64,000 nt of DNA from Nocardia nova (GTDB lineage: Bacteria > Actinomycetota > Actinomycetes > Mycobacteriales > Mycobacteriaceae). The DNA lies in contig NZ_PSZE01000019.1 of assembly GCF_002933465.1 (NCBI RefSeq), positions 58,898 through 122,897 of the forward strand, read 5' to 3'. A model generated the notes under the pieces. That model searched no databases and was not told the DNA's origin. It saw nothing but the letters and a program-made list of their open reading frames with translations. Position 1 is the first letter of the stretch, and every line of letters starts with the position of its first letter. Both the position numbers and the translations under genes were made by a program. Shown here piece by piece: positions 35,105 through 42,509 of this stretch.

Positions 35105-35136
35105 CCCCTCGGCCCGGGCGGCTCACGGCCGAGGGG
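35105..35136 (-). terminator. Catalase gene terminator
   Basis: Perfect 10-bp stem CCCCTCGGCC/GGCCGAGGGG (35105-35114, 35127-35136), 25 bases past the catalase stop codon. Confidence 0.65.
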
Positions 35137-35160
35137 TTCGCGTTCGTCCGGGACGTCCGG

Positions 35161-36690
35161 TCAGGCCTTCCGCTGGGCGGAGGACCGGGCGGGATTGCCC
35201 TGACCGTCGGCTTTCGGATCCTTCTCGTCCTGTTTCGCCCGGACGCCGGATTCCACCCGGTCGCCCAGATCCTTGTCCACATTGCGCCAGTATTCGAAGG
35301 CTCGCGCCAGGACCGGCTCGGACACACCGTTGAGGAGATGTCCGACGATGTTGTCCACCAACCGTTCTCGTGCCGCGTCGTCAAGCACCTGGCGGACCAG
35401 TGTGCCCGCCTGACCCCAATCGTCGTCCTCGCGGCGCAGCGTGTAGGCCTCGCGCACCATTTCGCCGTCGGTGTACCAGCCGGCGGTCGGCCCGGCCCGG
35501 CCCGGCTCGGCGTGCGGTCCGCCCTTGGAATTCGGCACGTAGACCGGATCGCCCGGATTGTGGTGCCGCATGTGGCCGTCCTTGGTGTAGGAATGCGACG
35601 GCGACTTCGGCGCGTTGACCGGCAATTCCTTGTAGTTCGCACCGATCCGGTAGCGGTGGGCGTCCGGATAGGAGAACCACCGGCCCAACAGCATCTTGTC
35701 CGGGCTCGGTCCCGTTCCCGGGACCGCGTTGCTCGGCTCGAAGGCGGCCTGTTCGATCTCGGTGTGATAGTCGGACGGGTTGCGATTCAACGTCATCCGG
35801 CCAACCTCGTAGAGCGGGTAATCGCCGTGCGGCCACACCTTGGTCAGATCGAACGGGTTGAACCGATAGGTCTTGGCCGCCTCGAACGGCATGATCTGCA
35901 TCTTGAGCGTCCAACTCGGGTGGTCCCCGCGCTCGATCGCCTCCCAGAGATCCCGGGTGTGATAGTCGGTATCCATCGCGGCCATCTGATCGCCCTCGTC
36001 CTGGGTGAAGAACTGCACACCCTGGTCGGTGATGAAGTGGTACTTGACCCAGTGCTTCTCGCCCTCGGCGTTGACCCACATGTAGGTGTGGCTGGAGTAG
36101 CCGTTCATGTGACGCCAGGTGCGCGGGATACCGCGATCGCCCATCAGCCAGGTGACCTGGTGCGCCGACTCCGGCGACAGCGTCCAGAAATCCCACTGCA
36201 TATCGTGGTCGCGTAAGTTGTTGTCCGCCCGGCGTTTCTGCGATCGGATGAAGTCCTGGAACTTCATCGGATCGCGGACGAAGAAGATCGGGGTGTTGTT
36301 GCCGACCAGGTCGAAATTGCCGTCCTCGGTATAGAACTTCAACGCGAATCCACGCGGATCACGCCAGGTGTCCGGGCTGCCCCGCTCACCGGCCACCGTG
36401 GAGAACCGGGCAAGCATCTCGGTCCTCGCCCCGGGCTGGAACACCTTCGCGCAGGTGTAGGCGCTCATATCCTGCGTAACCTCGAAGACGCCGAACGCGC
36501 CGCCGCCCTTGGCGTGCGGCTGGCGTTCGGGGACGCGTTCGCGGTTGAACGCGGCCATCTTCTCGATCAGATACGCGTCGTTGAGCAGGATCGGGCCGTC
36601 GGGGCCTATCGTCAGCGAGTCTTCGTCGCTGGCCACCGGAATTCCGGCGTCGTCGGTGGTGAAACCGCCGGCGCGAGTCTTCTCGACCAT
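35161..36690 (-). CDS. katA: Monofunctional haem catalase
   Basis: A 509-residue catalase converting H2O2 to water and oxygen. The distal His is in PHAKGGGAFGVFEVT near residue 58, the distal Asn in DLVGNNTPIFFVRD near 129, and the proximal haem Tyr in RWFSYPDAHRYR near 340. The size matches small-subunit (clade 3) catalases. A purine-rich GAGAGGAGAG tract precedes ATG 36690. Placement among stress genes suggests oxidative-stress induction, but no specific operator was found. Confidence 0.94.
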   Translation of the reverse strand: MVEKTRAGGFTTDDAGIPVASDEDSLTIGPDGPILLNDAYLIEKMAAFNRERVPERQPHAKGGGAFGVFEVTQDMSAYTCAKVFQPGARTEMLARFSTVAGERGSPDTWRDPRGFALKFYTEDGNFDLVGNNTPIFFVRDPMKFQDFIRSQKRRADNNLRDHDMQWDFWTLSPESAHQVTWLMGDRGIPRTWRHMNGYSSHTYMWVNAEGEKHWVKYHFITDQGVQFFTQDEGDQMAAMDTDYHTRDLWEAIERGDHPSWTLKMQIMPFEAAKTYRFNPFDLTKVWPHGDYPLYEVGRMTLNRNPSDYHTEIEQAAFEPSNAVPGTGPSPDKMLLGRWFSYPDAHRYRIGANYKELPVNAPKSPSHSYTKDGHMRHHNPGDPVYVPNSKGGPHAEPGRAGPTAGWYTDGEMVREAYTLRREDDDWGQAGTLVRQVLDDAARERLVDNIVGHLLNGVSEPVLARAFEYWRNVDKDLGDRVESGVRAKQDEKDPKADGQGNPARSSAQRKA

Positions 36691-36761
36691 GTCTCTCCTC
36701 TCCTGGACCGGATCGGTGCAACGGTCTCCCCAGCGCGGACCCGGCCGCGCTCACGCGCTGG

Positions 36762-37082
36762 TCAATGCCCCTGTCGCTGGTGCGGCTCCCACTGGTCGCG
36801 CGCCTGCGTGCGCTTGCTCTCGAGCGCGATCCACGCGATGCCGCCGATGAGACATACCGCGCACACCACACCGGCCACGATCGCCCACCCGCCGAAGCCG
36901 TATCCGGCCGCGGTCAGCGCGAGCGCCAGCGCGACGAAACTCAATGCGCACAGCACGATGCCCGGAATGTTGTACGTGTCCTCTATTCCCTCACCGGCAT
37001 GCTTGCGCGGCGCGCGCAGCGGGCGCCGTCGCGGCGCCTGTTCCTGCGACGCACTTCCACGCGCCATCCGCGGGTCCGTCAT
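36762..37082 (-). CDS. Small two-helix membrane protein, stress-gene neighbour
   Basis: A 106-residue protein: a basic N-terminal 45 residues, two membrane helices (IVLCALSFVALALALTAAGYG, WAIVAGVVCAVCLIGGIAWIAL) and a charged C-terminus with several His/Gln. Size and pattern recall UsfY-like proteins. The adjacent ATGs at 37085 and 37082 both fit; GGAGGT is 6 bases before the second. A SigF-like promoter lies about 55 bases upstream. Function unknown. Confidence 0.65.
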   Translation of the reverse strand: MTDPRMARGSASQEQAPRRRPLRAPRKHAGEGIEDTYNIPGIVLCALSFVALALALTAAGYGFGGWAIVAGVVCAVCLIGGIAWIALESKRTQARDQWEPHQRQGH

Positions 37083-37136
37083 CATGGCACCTCCGTTTTC
37101 CGGCTGCGGCCGCACTCCTGCCTGCTTGCAGGCGTA

Positions 37137-37161
37137 CTACCCGGGTTCGGCGGTTCGAATC
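37137..37161 (-). promoter_or_regulatory. Possible SigF-type promoter
   Basis: On the minus strand GATT (37161-37158), 15 bases, then GGGTAG (37142-37137). A weaker match than that of csbD, located before the small membrane protein gene. Confidence 0.4.
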
Positions 37162-37188
37162 AGGCAAATCCCACCGGCCCGAGCCCCG

Positions 37189-38895
37189 TCATCCGATGGA
37201 TTCGACGATCTTGACCACGACCAGCACGACGGCCACCAGCAGATATCCACGTAACGCGAGCATGCCCGCGGTGCGCAGCGGGGTGAACGACGGACGCTCG
37301 AGTGTGTGCAGCGCCGGGGTGCGGAAGGTGTCGCGGTCCCCGGCCAGTCCGGCGCGTTCGGCGCCGCGGTCCAGTTCCTGCACCTGACCGGGGTCGAGGT
37401 CGCCGAATCGGGCCGCGGTCGCCGCGGCGAAGCGGCGCCGGGTTCGCCCGTGTGCGAGCAGGGCGACCGCGCCCCCGGCCAGACCGGCGAGCACGCCCGC
37501 ACCCAACCCGAACTCGAGAGTTCGGGTGCTCAGGCCGGGGAAGAACGTGGCGGCGGTGAGCGCCGCCGAGAGCAGCACCAGCGCCCAGACGATGATCGCG
37601 GCGCAGATGTTCTGCCGCAGCGTATTGACCCACGGGCCGAGTACGTCGCGGTCGTTGCACAGCAGCACCAGGAATACCGTCGCCGAGGGCAGCAGCACCC
37701 CGGCCAGCGCTTGCACACCCTGCGTGATCAGGCCCAGCACGTGGTCGGGGCTGAACGAGATCGCGGCGGCGACGGCCAGCAGGGCCGCGTAGCCGGCGTA
37801 GAAACCGGGTGCTTCGGACACCTTCCAGTGCAGTGAATGCCGCCGCCCGAGCGTATCGCCGAGGGTGTAGGTGGTGGCCAGGCCGACCGCGTTGGCGCCG
37901 ATCAGCGAGGCGTCGAGCAGGACGATCGCGAACAGTGCGCCGACCACCGGGCCCGCGTGCGCGCGCAGTCCCGCCGCGACCGCCCCGGCATCGGTGAAGC
38001 CGCCTACCGGACCGGTTCCCGACAATCCGTAGGCGGTCGCGGCCATGATCGCGATCGCGCCGGCCATCACCACCACGATCCCCAGCCACAGATCGATGCG
38101 CTCGTAGCGGATCCAGCGTGGGGTGATGCGTTTGTCGACGATGTTGGACTGCTGGAAGAACAACTGCCACGGTGCGACGGTGGTGCCGACGATCGCCACG
38201 ATGATCAGCAGCAGGGTCGAGGAGAGCCCGCCCGGCAGCGACGGGATAAGCCCGTGCGCGGTGCCCGATCCGCTCGGATGGACCAGCAATGCCATCGGAA
38301 ACAGCACGATGTTCATCGCGATGAGCGTCATCATCAGGCTCTCCCATCGCCGGAACGACCCACCCGCGACCACGGCGAACAGCGCGACCGCCGCCAGCGG
38401 CACCGATACCGCCTTCGGCAATCCGAAATAGCTCAGAGCCATTGCCACGCCGATGAATTCGGTGACGATGGTCAGCGCGTTGACCACGAAGAGATCGCCG
38501 ACGCTGAACGCGCCCCAGAACTTCCCGAACCGCGCGAAGATGAGCCGGGCATGGCCGACCCCCGCCACCGCGCCGAGCCGGACCACCATTTCCTGGTTGA
38601 CGTACAGCACCGGAATCAGCAGCACGAGCGTCCAGAGCAGAGCCATACCGTAGTTCTGACCGGCCTGGGCATAGGTGGCCACGCCGCCGGCGTCGTTGTC
38701 GCCGACCATGACGATCAGGCCGGGCCCGATCACCGCCGCCAGCATGCGCAATCTCTGCATCCGGCTGCGACCGGCGAGGCCGTCGTGCTGCCGGATCACG
38801 CCCAGCGCGCCGACGATATCGCCGACGTGGGCGTGATCGGCGACCGCGCCGGGCGGTGCGGCCGGGGTGCGGGTGTCGTCGGAGTAGGTGGTCAT
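37189..38895 (-). CDS. Nramp-family transporter with altered metal site, probable Mg2+ importer
   Basis: A 568-residue membrane protein with about 11 helices plus an extra C-terminal cytoplasmic stretch. The Nramp fold is clear, but the substrate motifs differ: helix 1 DPGN reads DAGG (residues 68-71, within GDNDAGGVATYAQAG) and helix 6 MPHN reads APWQ (241-244, within GTTVAPWQLFFQQS). Loss of the helix-6 methionine removes the ligand that favours transition metals over Mg2+/Ca2+. An M-box magnesium riboswitch lies upstream on the same strand and mgtC is divergent, so magnesium uptake is the best supported role. Two short ORFs lie between riboswitch and gene. Confidence 0.85.
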   Translation of the reverse strand: MTTYSDDTRTPAAPPGAVADHAHVGDIVGALGVIRQHDGLAGRSRMQRLRMLAAVIGPGLIVMVGDNDAGGVATYAQAGQNYGMALLWTLVLLIPVLYVNQEMVVRLGAVAGVGHARLIFARFGKFWGAFSVGDLFVVNALTIVTEFIGVAMALSYFGLPKAVSVPLAAVALFAVVAGGSFRRWESLMMTLIAMNIVLFPMALLVHPSGSGTAHGLIPSLPGGLSSTLLLIIVAIVGTTVAPWQLFFQQSNIVDKRITPRWIRYERIDLWLGIVVVMAGAIAIMAATAYGLSGTGPVGGFTDAGAVAAGLRAHAGPVVGALFAIVLLDASLIGANAVGLATTYTLGDTLGRRHSLHWKVSEAPGFYAGYAALLAVAAAISFSPDHVLGLITQGVQALAGVLLPSATVFLVLLCNDRDVLGPWVNTLRQNICAAIIVWALVLLSAALTAATFFPGLSTRTLEFGLGAGVLAGLAGGAVALLAHGRTRRRFAAATAARFGDLDPGQVQELDRGAERAGLAGDRDTFRTPALHTLERPSFTPLRTAGMLALRGYLLVAVVLVVVKIVESIG

Positions 38896-38950
38896 CGCCG
38901 CGCTCGCTTCCTGAAACTCTGTGCTTACCAGTTGTTTTCGAGTTCCGGGG

Positions 38951-39097
38951 CTAGTGGAATGCGCCCGGGTGGCGTTCGAGGTGAGCGCCGAGGGCTGCGG
39001 TGTGCACGGGCGCCGAGGGACGGCAGGAACGCAGGTTGCGGCGCTCGAATTCGGTCAGGCGGCGGCCGGTGAGTCGACGAAAGACGGTGCGGTACAT
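38951..39097 (-). CDS. 48-residue ORF between the M-box and the transporter gene
   Basis: ATG 39097 has GAGGAG five bases upstream, and the frame stops 55 bases before the transporter start. The product opens MYRTVFRRLTGRRLTEFE and is strongly basic, with no membrane segment. It may be a small regulatory or membrane-associated protein, or a leader whose translation affects the transporter mRNA. I recognise no family. Confidence 0.55.
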   Translation of the reverse strand: MYRTVFRRLTGRRLTEFERRNLRSCRPSAPVHTAALGAHLERHPGAFH

Positions 39098-39191
39098 GGG
39101 TTCTCCTCAGAGGTGAAACCCGGCTGCGCGCAGCCCGCGGCACCCCGGAACCCCACACCGGCGACGCCGAGGCGGTGGATCGGGGGTGAGT

Positions 39192-39263
39192 TCAGGCCGA
39201 CGGGCAGCGAGCCGGGGACGATTCGGTTCGCGAACTCGGATACGGACTATCTCCGGATGGCAT
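39192..39263 (-). CDS. 23-residue proline-containing leader ORF
   Basis: ATG 39263 is preceded by GAGGAGGTGAGG within good distance. The 23-residue product starts MPSGDSPYPSS and holds prolines at positions 2, 7, 9, 17 and 21. It sits downstream of the M-box and its hairpin and upstream of the transporter. Proline-rich leaders (mgtL) tune mgtA in enterics; whether this one works similarly is conjecture. Confidence 0.35.
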   Translation of the reverse strand: MPSGDSPYPSSRTESSPARCPSA

Positions 39264-39327
39264 CGCCCCTCACCTCCTCGCTGCCGGGACGCACGCGCAC
39301 GTCGTTGTTCTGGTGACCGGCACCACG

Positions 39328-39370
39328 CGAGAGGGAGACCCGCCCGATCGGCGGATACGCACCCCTCTCG
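39328..39370 (-). terminator. Expression-platform hairpin of the M-box riboswitch
   Basis: CGAGAGGG (39328-39335) pairs with CCCTCTCG (39363-39370), with an inner CCGCC/GGCGG helix. It directly follows the riboswitch core on the minus strand and overlaps its 3' edge, as expected of a terminator that competes with the aptamer. No U-run follows. Confidence 0.55.
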
Positions 39371-39521
39371 TCAGAGCTTCGGCACTGTACGACGTATCCC
39401 CTTGCGGGAGAAGCCACTTCGGATCATCCCTTAATCCGGGAAGATCTGTCCTAACCCTGGGCGTCTCTCGACGTCGTCGGATCAGTGGCCTGTGTTCGTA
39501 CAGGAGCCTCGCCTAGCGAGG
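39364..39521 (-). promoter_or_regulatory. M-box (ykoK) magnesium riboswitch
   Basis: Read on the minus strand, the conserved pieces appear in order: CTAGGCGAGGCTCCTGTA at the 5' end (about 39516), ACAGGCCACTG, GTCGAGAGACGCC, AGGGTTAGGACAG, and near the 3' end GTACAGTGCCGAAGCTCT (about 39392-39375). Order and spacing match actinobacterial M-boxes. At high Mg2+ the aptamer folds and downstream expression falls. It controls the transcript containing two short ORFs and the Nramp-type transporter, 470 bases downstream. Confidence 0.85.
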
Positions 39522-39677
39522 TGCTGACTGCACAAGGGTGAACCCGGCGTTTGCGATTGTCAAATCGGTGCCCCACGGCAGGGTTGCCAGGATCCGGTCG
39601 GCGGTGTTTACTTCCTTCCCGGCGCCGCCGGCCGGCGCCGTTCTACGCGGGTAGTGCCCCGGAAGGAGGTGGTCGCT

Positions 39678-39767
39678 GTGCCCGATGGCAGCCATATACG
39701 TCGCTTTGCCAAGAATTCACTCGGCGACCATTCTCGTGTCGACGGGCCCGTGCCGATGTCGCGGTAG
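39678..39767 (+). CDS. 29-residue leader ORF upstream of mgtC
   Basis: GTG 39678 follows an ideal GGAAGGAGGT Shine-Dalgarno at 39661-39670, and the frame (opening MPDGSHIRRFAKNSLG) ends 42 bases before the mgtC start. The Shine-Dalgarno can pair with CCTTCC at 39613-39618, enclosing a strong CGGCGCC/GGCGCCG hairpin (39620-39640). This looks like a translated regulatory leader. The peptide has no recognisable domain. Confidence 0.6.
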   Translation: MPDGSHIRRFAKNSLGDHSRVDGPVPMSR

Positions 39768-39809
39768 CCTGCGCGCGCGAGTTCTCGCCCTCCATCGAAG
39801 GGGTGTCTC

Positions 39810-40520
39810 ATGTCGACTTGGGAGATGCTGCTGCGCCTGGCCACCGGTGTCGGTCTCGGTGCGGTGATCGGTTTCGAACGGCAGTACCGCGCCCGGATGG
39901 CCGGATTGCGGACCAACGCTCTGGTCTCCGCGGGCGCGGCGTTGTTCGTGCTGCTGTCCGCGCACGGCTTTCACGGCGGCGCTGCCGATCCGACCCGGGT
40001 CGCGGCCCAAATCGTTTCCGGTATCGGCTTTCTCGGCGCGGGTGTGATCATCCGCGACGGATTGAACGTGCGGGGGCTCAACACCGCCGCGACACTCTGG
40101 TGCGCGGCGGCGGTGGGCGCGCTCTCCGGCGCCGGAATGTACGGCACCGCGGCGGCGGGAACGGTCGCGGTCGTCATCGTCAATATCGCGTTGCGGGCGG
40201 CCGGGCGAGCGGTCGACCGCCAGCCGGAATCGGGTAACGAACAACCCGCGCACTACGCGTTCACCGCCGTCACCGACGACGCGCACGAGGCGCATGTGCG
40301 TGCGCTGCTGGTCCAGGCGTTGGCGCGCACGGACTTCCGCCTCGTGTCGGTCGCCAGCGCCAATGCCGAGGATGCGGGCCGGGTGGAGGTGCGCGCGGAT
40401 CTGGTCGGGGATCAGCGCGACGACCGGCAGATGGAATCGGCGGTCAGCCGGTTGAGTCTGGAACCGTCGGTGACCAGCGTCGGATGGCACACGGTCGAAC
40501 CGGTCGGACCTCGGCTGTAG
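39810..40520 (+). CDS. mgtC: MgtC/SapB family protein
   Basis: A 236-residue membrane protein. Residues 1-130 hold the MgtC membrane domain with its signature (IGFERQYRARMAGLRTNALVSAGAALF, VSGIGFLGAGVIIRDG, VRGLNTAATLWCAAAVGALSGAG). Residues 150-230 form an ACT-like cytoplasmic domain as in Mycobacterium MgtC. MgtC supports growth in low Mg2+ and survival in macrophages by acting on phosphate uptake and ATP level. It is divergent from the M-box-controlled transporter and has its own short upstream ORF. Confidence 0.92.
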   Translation: MSTWEMLLRLATGVGLGAVIGFERQYRARMAGLRTNALVSAGAALFVLLSAHGFHGGAADPTRVAAQIVSGIGFLGAGVIIRDGLNVRGLNTAATLWCAAAVGALSGAGMYGTAAAGTVAVVIVNIALRAAGRAVDRQPESGNEQPAHYAFTAVTDDAHEAHVRALLVQALARTDFRLVSVASANAEDAGRVEVRADLVGDQRDDRQMESAVSRLSLEPSVTSVGWHTVEPVGPRL

Positions 40521-40598
40521 TGCGCGGCGGGTGGTATCGGTCAGAACCCGCTGAGAGTTCGCTGGTAGAGCGGTTGTAACCCTCGCCCCGGCGCCGGT

Positions 40599-40709
40599 GT
40601 GGGCCGAGCCAGCGGCTACGCCCGCGACACCGCCACGCGCGAGCTGGCCTACGCCGTCGAGGCGCTCGGCAAGGCGGTGGGAGCGCTCGCCCGCGAATTG
40701 CACAATTGA
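40599..40709 (+). pseudogene. Short C-terminal-like fragment
   Basis: A 36-codon frame (GTG start possible) reads ARDTATRELAYAVEALGKAVGALARELHN, a good amphipathic helix that looks like the end of a larger protein. No ribosome binding site or upstream domain is present. The family is not recognised. Confidence 0.25.
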
Positions 40710-40762
40710 GCCGGCTCCGCGCTCCGACCTGCATCGATGCCTTCGATCACTATGCTGACGCC

Positions 40763-42001
40763 GTGAGCAGTGTCGCCCCGATGGTTTCCGTACCCGCCGA
40801 TCCGGACACCGTGACCGCGGTGGGCCCCGAGGACGACCCCACCGCCGTGGGCCTGCGCCGCGGCGACGTCGAGGCGGTGTGGGAGTCGGTCCGCGCGTGG
40901 TATCGGATGGGAACCACTCCGGCGATCCAGATCTGCCTGCGCCGCCGCGGCGCGATCGTGCTGAACCGGGCTATCGGCCATGGCTGGGGTAACGCCCCCG
41001 GCGACGGGCCCGACGTCGAACGCATACCGATCACCGTCGACACTCCGTTCTGCGGTTTCTCCACCGCCAAAGGCGTCGCCGCGACGGTGACGGCGATGCT
41101 GATCGAACAGGGCGCCTTCGCGCCGGAAGACCGGGTGTGCGACTACATTCCGGAATTCGCGGCGCACGGCAAGGGCCGCATCACCATCGCCGATGTGCTC
41201 TCCCACGCCGCCGGGGTGCCGTTCATGCCGGCGGGCTACCGCGGCTTCGACGCTGTTGTCGACGAGGAGCTCGCGGTGCGGGCGCTGATCGAATTGCGGC
41301 CGAGTTGGCCGCCCCGGCGATTTCGCGTCTATCACGCACTGACCAGCGGATTGATCCTACGTCTGCTGGTCCAACGCGCGACCGGCAAACGGATGCGCGA
41401 TCATCTGGCCGAGCAGGTGCTGAATCCGCTCGGTTTCCGATGGACCACCTTCGGGGTGAGCCCCGAGGACGTCGATCGAGTGGTGCCGAGCGTGCGCACC
41501 GGACCGCGGCCCTCCCGGGCCTGGTCGCTGGTGGCAGGCAAGGCGCTCGGCGGTGGCATGAGCGCCTCGACCTCGGCGGATTCGGTGCGCGCGTTCCTCA
41601 CCGCGGAGCTTCCCTCCGGCAATCTCGTGACCACTGCCGCGGAACTCTCGCGCTTCTACGAAATCCTCTGTCGCGGTGGTGAACTCGACGGCGTGCGGAT
41701 CCTGTCCCCCGACACTCTGCGGAGCGCGATCGCACCGTCTCCCCGGATTCCGGGCATCGCGGGACGGGTAAGTCTCGCGGGCTTCGAGCTGGGCGGGCGG
41801 CGGTCGAAATTCGGCGCCCATACCGAAACCCATTTCGGCCGTAGCGGATTGACCACACAGTACGGCTGGGCCGACCTCGACCGCGGACTGTCCGGGGCGA
41901 TTCTGACCAGCGGTAAGTCGACCGTTGACACCGAGCGGCCCTGGCAGTTGTGCGCACAGATCTCGGAGATCGTTCCGCACTCGCCCAGCGCCCGGGCGTA
42001 G
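40763..42001 (+). CDS. Beta-lactamase-fold serine hydrolase (class C/EstB type)
   Basis: A 412-residue protein of the serine beta-lactamase superfamily. The nucleophile motif SxxK is in FSTAKG near residue 99, the YxN-like triad position in YHALTSG near 189 and a GRSGLTTQYGW segment near 360 takes the place of the KTG/HxG motif. No signal peptide, so more likely an intracellular esterase of the mycobacterial LipE/LipL type than an antibiotic-hydrolysing enzyme. A TATGCT -10-like box 8 bases before GTG 40763 suggests a leaderless transcript. Confidence 0.85.
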   Translation: MSSVAPMVSVPADPDTVTAVGPEDDPTAVGLRRGDVEAVWESVRAWYRMGTTPAIQICLRRRGAIVLNRAIGHGWGNAPGDGPDVERIPITVDTPFCGFSTAKGVAATVTAMLIEQGAFAPEDRVCDYIPEFAAHGKGRITIADVLSHAAGVPFMPAGYRGFDAVVDEELAVRALIELRPSWPPRRFRVYHALTSGLILRLLVQRATGKRMRDHLAEQVLNPLGFRWTTFGVSPEDVDRVVPSVRTGPRPSRAWSLVAGKALGGGMSASTSADSVRAFLTAELPSGNLVTTAAELSRFYEILCRGGELDGVRILSPDTLRSAIAPSPRIPGIAGRVSLAGFELGGRRSKFGAHTETHFGRSGLTTQYGWADLDRGLSGAILTSGKSTVDTERPWQLCAQISEIVPHSPSARA

Positions 42002-42038
42002 CGGCGGCATCCTCCCGGCCCGTCCGGCGGTCCGGGTC

Positions 42039-42200
42039 TCAGCCCTGCCGCTCGGGTAATCGAAGTCGTTCGAGCGACACCGCGTTCGGCGCGACGATGA
42101 TGCTGGAGCCCGACATGGTCAGGGCGGCGATCTCCGGGCGGAGGGTGAATCCGAAGGCCGGTTCGAATACGCCCGCGGCGATCGGGAGCGCGGTAGCTCG
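42039..42200 (-). pseudogene. C-terminal fragment of a P-type metal ATPase
   Basis: The minus frame reads RATALPIAAGVFEPAFGFTLRPEIAALTMSGSSIIVAPNAV to LPERQG, the last two membrane helices of a P1B-type (copper/silver) ATPase. Everything N-terminal to this is missing on this strand. It lies head to head with another ATPase fragment at 42230. Confidence 0.65.
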
Positions 42201-42229
42201 CCTGGCGAGAGGAGTCGTGCACATGGACG

Positions 42230-42440
42230 CCTGCCCCGACGCATTAAGCCTGGCCACGCCGACGGCCGTCATGGACGGCACCGGGCTGGGTGCTCGCCGT
42301 GGCGTGCTGTTCGAGAACGCCCCGGCGCTGGAGACGGGCGGCGCGCGTCGACGTGGTGGTGCTGGACAAGACCGGCACGCTGACGAAGGGCGAACCGGCC
42401 GTCACCGAATTCGTGACCGCGGTGGCGGAGCTCTCGCCCC
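42230..42440 (+). pseudogene. Central fragment of a P-type metal ATPase, opposite strand and frameshifted
   Basis: One frame has CPDALSLATPTAVM and GTGLGARRGVLFENAPALE (transmembrane CPx motif and following helix). After a frame change near 42340 another frame continues VDVVVLDKTGTLTKGEPAVTEF, with the phosphorylated Asp of DKTGTLT. About 70 residues remain of some 750. The orientation is opposite to the fragment at 42039. Confidence 0.7.
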
Positions 42441-42509
42441 CTGTCGTTGATATGGTCGGCTCGGGGGGTGACTATTCGGCGAAGGATTTTTCGGGCGGCG
42501 GAGGTTCCG

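Noticed and set aside
39513..39695. 60-codon minus-strand frame ending at the M-box
   Set aside because: Part of it reads like protein, but it has no ribosome binding site, overlaps the mgtC leader region in antisense and would end at the riboswitch 5' edge. Treated as chance.
40763..42001. Antibiotic resistance (class C beta-lactamase)
   Set aside because: There is no signal peptide and the third motif deviates from that of true beta-lactamases, so an intracellular esterase is more likely.
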